DNA of 64,000 nt from an uncultured Bacteroidales bacterium. Lineage in GTDB: Bacteria > Bacteroidota > Bacteroidia > Bacteroidales > Bacteroidaceae. The stretch spans positions 1 to 64,000 of the forward strand of contig CACZJU010000003.1 of NCBI GenBank assembly GCA_902781515.1, given 5' to 3'. The translations under genes were made by a program, and so were the position numbers. Numbering within the stretch: position 1 is the first letter of the stretch; each line of letters begins with the position of its first letter. Positions 1-7,864 of the stretch are shown piece by piece. A model generated the notes under the pieces. The model had not been told where the DNA came from. It ran no database searches and was given only the letters and a program-made list of their open reading frames with translations.

Positions 1-342
1 CCAATATAAAGATTCCCGTGCTTCTTTAAGAGCAATAAAACTTTTGGACTTGAAATCTGCTTTGCTAATGGCGTTACATGCTTCAGCATTGTTGGCACCA
101 ATGCTCGTGCCCGCACGAAGCAATTGGTTGCAGAGTACAGCGACTGACTGCAAATGAAGTGGAATGGAAGAAGGCTGATGGAAGATGGAAGATGTCTTCT
201 GTCCAGACTTACGTTGCCTCAACTCCTTCTTATAATTCTCATGCTCCACAGCTGCTTGGCTCAGCAAGTAATCATTAAGTTTGATTACTCGGTCGCCTAA
301 GGCTAGACACTTCGCTTGTATCGCGTCGGAAATCTCGCTCAT
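1..342 (-). CDS. Four-helix-bundle protein, partial (3' end beyond window)
   Basis: An open frame runs leftward from ATG at 342 to the window edge (114 residues, no stop seen). Its second half contains NQLLRAGTSIGANNAEA and then SKADFKSKSFIALKEARES, the signature of the small four-helix-bundle family related to proteins encoded in 23S rRNA intervening sequences (PF05635). Members are about 115-130 residues, so only the last helix should be missing. The biochemical role of the family is unknown. In Bacteroidales such genes often sit in surface-polysaccharide loci, which fits the upxY-like and ugd genes transcribed in the same direction just upstream. Odd feature: residues about 50-57, in the loop before the conserved helix, are encoded by a 7-bp tandem repeat (174-194) and look like an in-frame insertion. 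Family call secure; role unknown. Confidence 0.8.
   Translation of the reverse strand, partial: MSEISDAIQAKCLALGDRVIKLNDYLLSQAAVEHENYKKELRQRKSGQKTSSIFHQPSSIPLHLQSVAVLCNQLLRAGTSIGANNAEACNAISKADFKSKSFIALKEARESLYW
174..194. repeat. 7-bp micro-tandem repeat inside a coding region
   Basis: Three consecutive 7-bp units (GCTGATG, then GAAGATG twice), with degenerate units on either side. The repeat lies in frame inside the four-helix-bundle gene. Confidence 0.7.
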
Positions 343-349
343 AATGGAA

Positions 350-377
350 GAGGTTAGATGTAAGATGGTTGATGTTA
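350..377. repeat. 7-bp micro-tandem repeat between genes
   Basis: Four 7-bp units (GAGGTTA, GATGTAA, GATGGTT, GATGTTA) fill the gap between the four-helix-bundle start and the stop of the next gene upstream. Confidence 0.65.
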
Positions 378-851
378 GCGACGGCGAATGCCATATCGTT
401 TTTTCTGTTTGGTTGAGAAGATGTCTGAGGTCTCGAGGAGTTCGAAGATTCCGTTGCGGTCTTCATCGGTCAGAAATCCGAAGAATTCACCTTGCTTGAG
501 TCGTTCAACAGGTATAGAGAATAATTCGCCACAGTCAACGAAACTATTATAATCAAGAAACTCAGGATAGTTTTCCTGTTTCAACTCGTACTGAGCAGAG
601 AGATATTCTACGGAATACTGTGCCTTAGGGTTGAGTTTGGTATTTACTAGTACTGATCCAAAACACAGGGCTTGTTCATGGTCTACTCCAATAACCACAA
701 GTCGTTTGGGCTTTTCGGTTCGCCCATTTTTAAAGACAAGGCCATCGGCCTCAGAAAACATGGTACGAATGAGAGCTCCTACAGCTATCCGTTCGTCGGT
801 GACCTGCCGTTGTTGGCGGAAGTATTCGGCTTGTAACTCCCTTAAATCCAT
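375..851 (-). CDS. Putative PemK/MazF-like toxin partner of a Panacea antitoxin
   Basis: 158 residues, starting inside the preceding gene with a 10-bp overlap, so translation of the two is probably coupled. The middle and end resemble the SH3-like barrel of PemK/MazF endoribonucleases: a KPKRLVVIGVD strand, then GSVLVNTKLN, then SFVDCGELFSIPVERL and a G-F-L-TDED stretch near the end, the order in which this family gives a conserved DC-x-F-x-IP-x-x-L block and a final helix. The N-terminal 45 residues are helical and unassigned. Its place directly after a Panacea-domain gene argues for a toxin-antitoxin pair, although the usual order varies. No catalytic residue was assigned, so the toxin role is inferred. 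It could instead be an accessory protein of the Panacea gene. Confidence 0.5.
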   Translation of the reverse strand: MDLRELQAEYFRQQRQVTDERIAVGALIRTMFSEADGLVFKNGRTEKPKRLVVIGVDHEQALCFGSVLVNTKLNPKAQYSVEYLSAQYELKQENYPEFLDYNSFVDCGELFSIPVERLKQGEFFGFLTDEDRNGIFELLETSDIFSTKQKKRYGIRRR

Positions 852-1429
852 GACAGAGCCTTGCGGTTGATCTGACGTTCCTTAACGACCTGCAGCATAT
901 CCTTGCTAGCTCCACCAGAGGCTGCCATATCATAAAGAGAGATCTTTGTATCTTCTCCAGTCTTCTCTGTCTGACGCTTAGCCTTTAGCCATGCATTATC
1001 ATGAGAAAGCTCAGACAAGTCAAATGACTCAATTTCCTTGCAATGTGTTATCCATTTGTCAAGAATACGGATATTGCTTCGTGACAACTCATCCATATCT
1101 GCTTTAACATCACTTGCTAAACTAACAACTTGATGACCATCACTTTGGCCAAGAGTCAGGTCTGAAGCAAACGCTTTCAAATCATCAGTCACTTCTATTA
1201 CCTTTCCTTCAGCTACTCGCAGTACTTTATATGTCAAAGTTGCTACTGGTCCATGCTTGCGAGCCACAAAGGTATCATACATGATGGGCACGCCATAGAG
1301 GGCAAGATGTTCCTCCTGTGCGAAATACATCACCTTAAAAAGGTGAATATAGTCAATAGCCACCCCCATCTGCTGCAGAATGTATTCTACAACGGCCTTA
1401 ATCTTGTTTATATCATAAGTTTGTTTCAT
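842..1429 (-). CDS. Panacea-domain (DUF4065, SocA/GepA-like) antitoxin
   Basis: 195 residues. The first 100 match the Panacea domain (PF13274): YDINKIKAVVEYILQQMG, then DYIHLFKVMYFAQEEHL, then GVPIMYDTFVARKHGPV, the hallmark pattern of short helices with a conserved F/L-x-K-x-x-YFA-x-x-x-HL motif and a later HGPV. Panacea proteins neutralise many unrelated toxins encoded next to them (established for PanA/PanT pairs). Residues 100-195 form a family-variable, charged helical extension that would be the toxin-facing part by analogy. It is followed with overlap by the PemK/MazF-like ORF. It lies 123 bp downstream of ugd, in the same direction, so it may ride on the polysaccharide operon or use its own promoter. 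Confidence 0.8.
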   Translation of the reverse strand: MKQTYDINKIKAVVEYILQQMGVAIDYIHLFKVMYFAQEEHLALYGVPIMYDTFVARKHGPVATLTYKVLRVAEGKVIEVTDDLKAFASDLTLGQSDGHQVVSLASDVKADMDELSRSNIRILDKWITHCKEIESFDLSELSHDNAWLKAKRQTEKTGEDTKISLYDMAASGGASKDMLQVVKERQINRKALSWI

Positions 1430-1552
1430 ATATTTGACTCGTTATGTAAATGTTATTTCCCATTAAGAATAAGAGCATTTGAGAACTATACCTCATAACT
1501 CTCCATAAACCGTAGTGCCTGAATAACTCGGGGTGTATGGAAGGATAGTTGG

Positions 1553-2875
1553 TTAGTCGCGCTTGAAGATGTCGCGGGTGTAGACCTTGGAGGAGACATC
1601 GTCGAGGACGGAGTCGTAGCGGTTGGCGATGATGGCCTGAGAGAGGGCCTTGAACTTGGCGAGGTCATTGACAACGAGGCTGCCGAAGAATGTGGTGCCA
1701 TCAGCGAGGGTAGGCTCATAGATGATTACCTTGGCACCCTTGGCCTTTACGCGCTTCATTACACCTTGGATAGAACTCTGACGGAAGTTGTCGGAGTTGG
1801 ACTTCATGGTGAGGCGATAGACACCGATGACGCATTCCTTTTCTGTGGCAGAGTTGAATTCGCTTGATTGGGTGTAGTAACCTGCCTTCCTAAGTACCTG
1901 GTCGGCAATGAAGTCCTTGCGGGTACGATTGCTCTCGACAATGGCGGACATCATGTTCTGCGGCACGGATGCGTAGTTGGCCAAAAGCTGCTTGGTGTCC
2001 TTGGGTAGACAGTAGCCGCCATAACCGAATGACGGGTTATTATAGTGTGTTCCGATACGGGGGTCAAGACAGACGCCATCAATGATGGCCTGAGTGTCGA
2101 GGCCTTTCATCTCGGCATAGGTATCGAGTTCATTGAAATAGCTGACACGAAGGGCGAGGTAGGTGTTAGCAAAGAGCTTCACAGCCTCGGCCTCAGTACT
2201 GCCCATGAAGAGACAAGGGATGCCCTTGTCGATGGCTGATGTCTGAAGGCTGATGTCTGATGTGGGCTGGGCATCCTTGCTGGGGCCGATGGCTCCTTCG
2301 ACGAGAAGGGAGGCAAAGGTGTGGGCAGCCTCTTCGAGAGCGGGTTCATCATATCCAACGATGATACGGCTGGGATAAAGGTTGTCGTAGAGAGCCTTGG
2401 ATTCGCGAAGGAACTCCGGAGCAAAGATAATCTTAGGGGTGATGACCTTGAAAGAGCCGTCGGCCGAACGTTCGCGATAGCTATATTTCTCACGGACAGA
2501 GGCCGTGTAACCTACAGGAATGGTGGATTTAATGACCATTACAGCATCGGGATTGACGCTTAGTACGAGGTCTATGACATCCTCAATATGATGTGTGTCG
2601 AAGAAGTTCTTGACAGAATCGTAGTTAGTGGGAGCCGCTATAACAACGAAGTCAGCATCTTTATAGGCAGCCTTGCCATCGAGCGTTGCCACGATATTCA
2701 ACTCCTTCTCCTTCAAATATTTCTCGATATACTCATCCTGAATGGGGGAAATCTTATTATTGATTTTCTCCACCTTCTCAGGAATGATATCAACAGCCGT
2801 TACCTGATTTTTCTGCGCTAAGAGCGTAGCTATTGAAAGGCCTACGTAGCCTGTTCCTGCAACTGCTATTTTCAT
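1553..2875 (-). CDS. ugd: UDP-glucose 6-dehydrogenase
   Basis: 440 residues. Oxidises UDP-glucose to UDP-glucuronate with two NAD+, feeding cell-surface polysaccharide synthesis in the cytoplasm. The N-terminal Rossmann fold opens with [13 protein letters not shown] (GxGxxG), followed by [17 protein letters not shown] and, at about residue 289, the catalytic cysteine in [12 protein letters not shown]. Length is normal for the single-step dehydrogenase family. It lies 76 bp downstream of the upxY-like gene in the same direction, consistent with the first enzyme gene of a capsule or exopolysaccharide locus. Odd: the segment [14 protein letters not shown], in a region usually shorter, is encoded by four 7-bp repeat units (2235-2262) that keep the frame. 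A GDP-mannose dehydrogenase is a less likely alternative. Confidence 0.93.
   Translation of the reverse strand: MKIAVAGTGYVGLSIATLLAQKNQVTAVDIIPEKVEKINNKISPIQDEYIEKYLKEKELNIVATLDGKAAYKDADFVVIAAPTNYDSVKNFFDTHHIEDVIDLVLSVNPDAVMVIKSTIPVGYTASVREKYSYRERSADGSFKVITPKIIFAPEFLRESKALYDNLYPSRIIVGYDEPALEEAAHTFASLLVEGAIGPSKDAQPTSDISLQTSAIDKGIPCLFMGSTEAEAVKLFANTYLALRVSYFNELDTYAEMKGLDTQAIIDGVCLDPRIGTHYNNPSFGYGGYCLPKDTKQLLANYASVPQNMMSAIVESNRTRKDFIADQVLRKAGYYTQSSEFNSATEKECVIGVYRLTMKSNSDNFRQSSIQGVMKRVKAKGAKVIIYEPTLADGTTFFGSLVVNDLAKFKALSQAIIANRYDSVLDDVSSKVYTRDIFKRD
2235..2262. repeat. 7-bp micro-tandem repeat inside ugd
   Basis: Units alternate GCTGATG, TCTGAAG, GCTGATG, TCTGATG. Four units give 28 bp, and the flanking ugd frame stays open through them. 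Confidence 0.75.
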
Positions 2876-2883
2876 GTTAAGAT

Positions 2884-2955
2884 GGGTTATGGGTTATGGG
2901 TTATGGGTTTACTTTTACGGTTTAGGAGTTTACGGTTTAGGAGGTTAGGGGTTAG
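2884..2955. repeat. 7-bp micro-tandem repeats between upxY-like gene and ugd
   Basis: Starts with GGGTTAT three times and GGGTTTA (2884-2911), followed by a second, less regular set built on GGTTTAG and GGTTAGG. It occupies most of the gap and touches the 3' end of the upxY-like gene. Confidence 0.75.
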
Positions 2956-3644
2956 GAGGGGAGTTCTTCGAGGAAGGCGGGAGAGATGTAGGAAATGGCG
3001 ACGGAGGCCACACCCTGAATGCTCACTACAACACGACGGTCTTTCTTGACGCGACACACTACACCTTCTACTCCCTGGAATACTCCTTCTGTAATGCGAA
3101 CACGTGTTCCTATCTTCTTCGAGAAGTCCTTATCGCCAAGGAACATCACACGATTGTCGGTGATGGAAGCAACACGGATGAAACTCTCCATCTGACGGTC
3201 GGGAACACGGATGATGGTACCTATCAACCCGTTTTGAGGTCGCCACATCATATAACGCAACGGCAGAAGAATACGCTGATGGCGCTTCATGAATGTCAGG
3301 CGTTCCTCAGTGGAACGGATGAAGATGAGGTTGTTTACTGCTGGTTCCAATACCAGTTTCTGCTTTCCATCAACATTAACACGATGGTGCGTTAGGGGAA
3401 GGAAGTTCTGCACCTGATGTTGGTCGAGAAACTCTTTGATTGCCATTAAACGCTCGGGGCGTCCGTGGGCAATACGCATTGGAAACCATTGTTTTAGGTA
3501 ATCGGGAACGTCTGAGTCGAAAATAATATTGGGGGACACTGCACCATCAACTTTTTGTGCAGCGGGCATCGCCATTTCCCCAATAGACGATAGCTCATTT
3601 CCTTGCCCTGATAATCCAAAGGCGGCGTTCTCGGAAGTTATCAC
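2952..3644 (-). CDS. UpxY-family transcription antiterminator (NusG-like)
   Basis: 230 residues. A NusG-type NGN domain spans about residues 50-150 (WFPMRIAHGRPERLMAIKEF, then VNNLIFIRSTEERL), and a KOW motif follows at about 175-210 (GTRVRITEGVFQGVEGVV). UpxY proteins travel with RNA polymerase and let it read through long capsule operons in Bacteroides (established for the family). About 45 residues ahead of the NGN domain are low in conservation. Being first in the left-hand gene set, immediately before ugd, it marks the head of a surface-polysaccharide locus. No UpxZ-like inhibitor gene follows, unlike the classical B. fragilis arrangement. A -7 box on the minus strand at 3674-3681 fits its promoter. 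Confidence 0.88.
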   Translation of the reverse strand: MITSENAAFGLSGQGNELSSIGEMAMPAAQKVDGAVSPNIIFDSDVPDYLKQWFPMRIAHGRPERLMAIKEFLDQHQVQNFLPLTHHRVNVDGKQKLVLEPAVNNLIFIRSTEERLTFMKRHQRILLPLRYMMWRPQNGLIGTIIRVPDRQMESFIRVASITDNRVMFLGDKDFSKKIGTRVRITEGVFQGVEGVVCRVKKDRRVVVSIQGVASVAISYISPAFLEELPS

Positions 3645-3673
3645 TCCTTGACTATTTCGGAAACTTGTGGCGA

Positions 3674-3681
3674 CAAAGTTA
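3674..3681 (-). promoter_or_regulatory. -7 promoter box upstream of upxY-like gene
   Basis: Minus-strand TAACTTTG matches the Bacteroidota TAnnTTTG box about 30 bp before the ATG at 3644. No clear -33 TTTG was found. Confidence 0.5.
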
Positions 3682-3736
3682 TGAATTTTATTCCGATGTT
3701 CCTAATTTTTTCTAAAGAAAAAGCAAATTAAGACTA

Positions 3737-4870
3737 TTATTGTCCAATTTTGGGATTAAGGTTGGTTGTTACGGTTGCATTATCTGATACAGTGTATGTT
3801 AAAGCACGTATGGTACGAGCCTTACTTCCTGTGGCAGTTACTGTTACAGTACCGGCATTGATAGTTACATCACCATCGGCCTTGATGCCCATAGCACGAT
3901 GAGGGTCATCGGAATCATCGGGATCGGTGCACGGACCACCAGTTACAGTGATGTTGATGGACGTTGTGCCGCTCTCTTCGTTGATGAGTACATCGGTATC
4001 AGTCTGTATGCCACGAGAACCTGCACCAGAGGCGACCAGAGTAAGTTCACCACCAGAAATTGTTACCATTTCATCGGCTTTTATGGCTTTTTTATCCATA
4101 TTAGCGGCAACGATGTTCAGCTTGCCTCCTTGAATGAACACCTTGCCATTATTCTCCTTATCGGGGTCAGGAGTGATATCATCGTCGAGAGTAAGCATCT
4201 CCACCTGTACACCATCACCCTTTGTGGTGTTAATGATATTGACTTCACCACCCTGCTGTAGGAAGTACTGACCTACGTTAATGGCATCGCCTTCAGCCGA
4301 TGTGATGTTGATGGTGCCTACAGTCTTCTTCAACTGCATATACTCCTTACTCTTGATGGCGTGCGACAGGTTACCAGCAACATTCAGTGTACCAGCACCA
4401 GCAATCTCAAGATGGCCTTTGCAATAGAGACATGCCTTCTGTGTGCCGGATGCAAAGTCGGCAAGAGTGTTCTCTGTGCCATTCTCCAAAACAAGGGCTA
4501 TACGTTTACCACACAGTATGTTAAGGGCTGCACCCTGCTGACTGGTAATATTGACATCCTTAAGACGAAGAGTGGTCTTATATTGACCATTGTAAGTGAA
4601 GCCGCCATCGGAAGTGGAACCAGAAAGAATGAACTCGGTTTCATCGCCAACACCATTATTGGTTATGGTGACATAGGCTCCAGACACTTCGGCAGAAACC
4701 TCTGAGGCAAGACTACTGGGAATATCGACTGTGGCTGATGCATCGGAGAAGATGATGGTGACAACACGTGGTTGAGAAACAGCGCCATTATCATCGTCGT
4801 CGCCACAAGATACAAGAACTACAGCACAGAGAAACAAAGTGGCCAGGAGGCCGAAGTGAATACGTTTCAT
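3737..4870 (-). CDS. Cthe_2159-like carbohydrate-binding lipoprotein
   Basis: 377 residues from ATG at 4870; an in-frame ATG at 4963 would add a charged, non-signal stretch, so the shorter start is chosen. It opens with a lipoprotein signal (MKRIHFGLLATLFL, lipobox LVSC) followed by acidic DDDDN. The body has repeated beta-helix rungs: LRLKDVNITSQQGAALNI, SAEGDAINVG, TTKGDGVQVE, KKAIKADEMVTISGGELTL, GSRGIQTDTDVLIN, MGIKADGDVTIN. This pattern of GxAI or GI-KADG-dVTI repeats is that of the Cthe_2159/DUF4353 family, a parallel beta-helix reported to bind acidic and cellulosic polysaccharides. It is last in a four-gene operon, 7 bp after the barrel gene. Probably surface-anchored; ligand unknown. 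Confidence 0.8.
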   Translation of the reverse strand: MKRIHFGLLATLFLCAVVLVSCGDDDDNGAVSQPRVVTIIFSDASATVDIPSSLASEVSAEVSGAYVTITNNGVGDETEFILSGSTSDGGFTYNGQYKTTLRLKDVNITSQQGAALNILCGKRIALVLENGTENTLADFASGTQKACLYCKGHLEIAGAGTLNVAGNLSHAIKSKEYMQLKKTVGTINITSAEGDAINVGQYFLQQGGEVNIINTTKGDGVQVEMLTLDDDITPDPDKENNGKVFIQGGKLNIVAANMDKKAIKADEMVTISGGELTLVASGAGSRGIQTDTDVLINEESGTTSINITVTGGPCTDPDDSDDPHRAMGIKADGDVTINAGTVTVTATGSKARTIRALTYTVSDNATVTTNLNPKIGQ

Positions 4871-4877
4871 AATATTA

Positions 4878-5678
4878 TCAGAATTTGAAGTTATAACCAA
4901 TGGAAATGGCGTGGATATTCTGGTCGCCATCGTCGTCGTTCTCGTGATTGAATATATACGCAAAGCCTAGCTTATGGCCTTTCTTTATAGAATAATCGAC
5001 ACCAATGGCAGAGCGCACTTTGTCGATGTGCATCTGGTTGGCAAAGTCGTTATGGAGTTCGGCACTGACATAAGGTTCCCACTTCCAGCCTTTTTTATCA
5101 ATACTTATCTTCAGACGTGAACGCAGGAGATGACGATGCTTAGCATCCTTGTGGTCGGTAGTAAAATTTATCTGGTCAACGAGGTTGTCGTAATCCGTAT
5201 CACGAAACTGGGTGCGGTCAACGTCTCGTGCCTGCTGATAAGTATATTGATAACGCTCACGCAACGAGAAGCGCACCAACTTGTGAACCCTGTAAGTTCC
5301 TGTTACATCGAGGGAAACACGGTGGCGCATAGCCCAGTTGGCGGCATCAATATTATACCCGTTCCATGCTCCCGTGGATTTCTTGAAATGGTCCTTTGTC
5401 TCTGTCTGGTTGTGCTTGGCAATGAAGGTATAACCAAGACCCAGCTTCAGGTATTTGTTTACCTTATACCCTGCCCCAATACTGGCATCAGTACGGCTCG
5501 ACCAATCGAACCAGTCCAGTGTACGATGTCCCACAGAACCATCAACACTGAGATTATATGGCAGTGACTTGGTGACTCCGACCTCCGTCCATACACCACC
5601 AGTATTATCCGTCGCCCAAGAATGTGGGAGAATCAGGAATTGAGAAAATGAGAGGATGAGAAGGGCTTTGCGTTTCAT
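4878..5678 (-). CDS. DUF2490-like outer-membrane beta-barrel protein
   Basis: 266 residues with a Sec signal (MKRKALLILSFSQFLILPHSWA). The rest is alternating beta-strand pattern with many aromatic strand ends, and it ends in ISIGYNFKF with a terminal Phe, typical of outer-membrane barrels. The start (GGVWTEVGVTKSLPYNLSVD), the LRERYQY motif and the closing strands fit the DUF2490 family. It starts 1 bp after the DUF4956 stop and is followed after 7 bp by the lipoprotein gene, so the four genes are almost certainly one transcript. A role as an outer-membrane partner for the product of the VTC/DUF4956 pair is inferred from context only. Confidence 0.72.
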   Translation of the reverse strand: MKRKALLILSFSQFLILPHSWATDNTGGVWTEVGVTKSLPYNLSVDGSVGHRTLDWFDWSSRTDASIGAGYKVNKYLKLGLGYTFIAKHNQTETKDHFKKSTGAWNGYNIDAANWAMRHRVSLDVTGTYRVHKLVRFSLRERYQYTYQQARDVDRTQFRDTDYDNLVDQINFTTDHKDAKHRHLLRSRLKISIDKKGWKWEPYVSAELHNDFANQMHIDKVRSAIGVDYSIKKGHKLGFAYIFNHENDDDGDQNIHAISIGYNFKF

Positions 5679-5679
5679 T

Positions 5680-6393
5680 TTATCTTGGCATTTTCATCAT
5701 GTCGGCTATAGAACTACCACGGTCGGCATCCTCATCGTAGAAGATACGAATGAGAACGGCATCCTTCAAGTAGTCAATCATACCCACCTCTATGCGAACA
5801 ATCTTCAGACCGGTACGCTTCTCAAGGTCGGCCTTAAGTTCCTCACGCTTATCGGGAGCCACAAGAGCTACGTTGTCGTACTTGATGTACTTGGAGCAAC
5901 TGTCGGACAGAATCTTACTTGACTCGAACAGCCAAGCCATGAGGATGAAGACACAGTTGGCAAACAGAAGGGTGATGAGACCCATACCGTCCCAACGGTC
6001 GGAGAGACTGTGATATTTTGCCTGTCCCATAGCGTTTACCACGCTGACTGCCACAAGCATAAAGAGATATGTCATCTCACGGATGGGAATCGCCTCGGTA
6101 CGATAACGGATGATACCGAAGATGGCAAACAGACCCAAGGCAGCACCAGTCTTCATGGCTCCGTCACCCATAAGGTTGACAAGGAGGAAGATACTGGTGG
6201 ACATGAGGATGAAGATGAACATATAGTCGCGACGCTTCGACTTTGGATAGTAGAAGCAACGCGAGATGACACTCACAACTGTGAAATTGAGCACGAAACG
6301 GATGATGAGCGAGATAAACTCCTTGGGGTCAATCAGTACTATACCGATGGTGTCGCCAAAGGCGTAGTTAAGGTCTTGAAGCAATGTTTCCAT
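5680..6393 (-). CDS. DUF4956 membrane protein
   Basis: 237 residues. Hydrophobic segments at about residues 22-45, 55-75, 80-97, 107-122 and 137-155 give four or five membrane helices, with a soluble alpha/beta C-terminal domain of about 75 residues (LKADLEKRTGLKIVRIEVG). The segment GAMKTGAALGLFAIFGIIRYRTEAIPIREMTYLF is the typical conserved core (given here as its key residues G-A-L-G-x-F-x-I-x-R-x-R-T-x-x-I). The family nearly always sits beside a VTC-domain gene, as here (13-bp gap). Function unknown; a membrane channel or assembly factor for the VTC enzyme's polymer is a reasonable guess. Confidence 0.85.
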   Translation of the reverse strand: METLLQDLNYAFGDTIGIVLIDPKEFISLIIRFVLNFTVVSVISRCFYYPKSKRRDYMFIFILMSTSIFLLVNLMGDGAMKTGAALGLFAIFGIIRYRTEAIPIREMTYLFMLVAVSVVNAMGQAKYHSLSDRWDGMGLITLLFANCVFILMAWLFESSKILSDSCSKYIKYDNVALVAPDKREELKADLEKRTGLKIVRIEVGMIDYLKDAVLIRIFYDEDADRGSSIADMMKMPR

Positions 6394-6406
6394 AATCTAT
6401 ATCTTT

Positions 6407-7198
6407 TCAAATTTCTATTTTCTTTTCCACGAGTTTACGTATCCATACCATCTTCTCCATGAACATATTGTGCTTGAGATGGCGGTTGGTCATGACAGAA
6501 CCGATGCAATACTTACTGAAGCCGGAGGGTTTGATGCGCAATTGACGCAGCATATCGAGAACGGGAGAATAGACATTTCCGTCTCGCTTCAGTTCTATGA
6601 TTACCAAATCACCAGTCTCTGCCTCATCACCCGTCTCGAAGTTATGGAAATGGACATCGAAATCAATGGTCAGGCGTTCTGTCTTGCCTTTGTTGACAAG
6701 TGTTATGCGATTGAAATGGTTCTGTACAGTAGGATGTATGTCGTTGAGAGTGCTATGAACGAGAGGACTGATGAACTCATCGGCCTCGGTACGCACTTCA
6801 GAGATTTCCTGACCGGGCACCTCTATGCGTTTCTTCTTCGTACGACCGTGGTTGTTCTTTGTCTTTACCTCAAGAAAGGTAAGGTCGCTGCCGACATAAG
6901 TACGCACACGAACCTTCTGTCGGGGTGCATGTCCGTTGTGATGCTCGAAATAGAAGCGGAGGTCATCGGTATCCCAATATGTGGTGATATATTCTGCCAC
7001 CATGCTTTCGTTTTTCCATTGGGAATAGTATTTGTCGGAAGCCAGTTCCAACAGGCGCACTAAGTGGCTCTTATTGGTGACAAATTTAGTATCTGTGCGG
7101 TTCATCAGTTTGATGCCCGACATTTCTGCCAACGTGATAGGCTCCATCCCGTTGACAAGGTCACGAATTCGTTGGTCTAAGTTGGTGTTTTTCACCAT
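6407..7198 (-). CDS. VTC-domain protein (putative polyphosphate polymerase)
   Basis: 263 residues. The VTC domain forms a tunnel that makes polyphosphate from ATP in the eukaryotic Vtc4 enzyme; bacterial members are less studied. Visible family features: RTDTKFVTNKSHLVRLLE near the N-terminus, YFEHHNG and KVRVRTY strands with basic residues, FLEVKTKNNHGRTKKKRIEV with tunnel-lining Lys/Arg, TIDFDVHF, and VIIELKRDG with the metal-binding Glu. These match the alternating basic/acidic strands of the catalytic tunnel, so the enzyme looks intact. First gene of the operon with DUF4956, a DUF2490-like barrel and a Cthe_2159-like lipoprotein. Product and substrate are inferred. Confidence 0.82.
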   Translation of the reverse strand: MVKNTNLDQRIRDLVNGMEPITLAEMSGIKLMNRTDTKFVTNKSHLVRLLELASDKYYSQWKNESMVAEYITTYWDTDDLRFYFEHHNGHAPRQKVRVRTYVGSDLTFLEVKTKNNHGRTKKKRIEVPGQEISEVRTEADEFISPLVHSTLNDIHPTVQNHFNRITLVNKGKTERLTIDFDVHFHNFETGDEAETGDLVIIELKRDGNVYSPVLDMLRQLRIKPSGFSKYCIGSVMTNRHLKHNMFMEKMVWIRKLVEKKIEI

Positions 7199-7220
7199 AT
7201 CGCGACAAATTTACGAAATA

Positions 7221-7248
7221 ATTCTTAATTCTTAATTCTTAATTCTTA
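7221..7248. repeat. 7-bp micro-tandem repeat (ATTCTTA x4)
   Basis: Four perfect copies of ATTCTTA between the divergent VTC and frr genes, just upstream of the frr -7 box. Confidence 0.85.
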
Positions 7249-7257
7249 ATTTATTTG

Positions 7258-7265
7258 TATTTTTG
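7258..7265 (+). promoter_or_regulatory. -7 promoter box of frr-rsgA
   Basis: TATTTTTG matches TAnnTTTG and lies 26 bp before the frr ATG. The region where a -33 TTTG should lie is taken up by the ATTCTTA repeats, so only the -7 box is supported. Confidence 0.55.
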
Positions 7266-7291
7266 CACAAATAACACTAAAATGTAATGCT

Positions 7292-7852
7292 ATGTTAGAC
7301 GTAAAAGAAACACTGAACGAGGCTGAAGAGCGCTTTGAGGAAACCGTGATGTATCTTGAAGATGCTTTGGCTCGTATTCGTGCCGGAAAGGCCAATATCA
7401 AGTTGCTCGACAACATTCGCGTGGACAGTTATGGTTCTATGGTACCCCTGAACAATGTGGCTGCAGTGAACACTCCCGATGCACGTACCATTGCCATCAA
7501 GCCTTGGGATAAATCAATGTTCCGCATCATTGAGAAGGCTATCATTGACAGTGACCTTGGTATCATGCCAGAAAACAACGGTGAAATCATTCGCATTAAC
7601 ATTCCGCCATTGACCGAGGAGCGTCGTAAGCAGTTGGTAAAGCAGTGCGGCAAGGAAGAGGAACAGGCTAAGGTGAGTGTCCGCAACGGTCGTCGTGACA
7701 TTATCGACAAACTGAAGAAGGCCATCAAGGACGGTCTGGCAGAAGATGCCGAAAAGGATGCTGAGGACAAGCTGCAGAAGTTGCACGATAAATACATAAA
7801 GAAGATAGAAGACCTGCTCGCTGCCAAGGAAAAGGAAATCATGACAGTGTAG
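7292..7852 (+). CDS. frr: Ribosome recycling factor
   Basis: 186 residues, the standard length. With EF-G it splits post-termination ribosomes in the cytoplasm. It has the family's three-helix bundle pattern: EDALARIRAGKANIKLLDNI at the start, the beta-rich domain with SMVPLNNVAAV and IKPWDKSM, then ENNGEIIRINIPPLTEERRK and a long basic helix (VRNGRRDIIDKLKK). ATG at 7292 follows a TAnnTTTG box. rsgA begins 12 bp after its stop, so the two ribosome-related genes probably share a transcript. Confidence 0.97.
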   Translation: MLDVKETLNEAEERFEETVMYLEDALARIRAGKANIKLLDNIRVDSYGSMVPLNNVAAVNTPDARTIAIKPWDKSMFRIIEKAIIDSDLGIMPENNGEIIRINIPPLTEERRKQLVKQCGKEEEQAKVSVRNGRRDIIDKLKKAIKDGLAEDAEKDAEDKLQKLHDKYIKKIEDLLAAKEKEIMTV

Positions 7853-7864
7853 GGCTTTTAGCCG

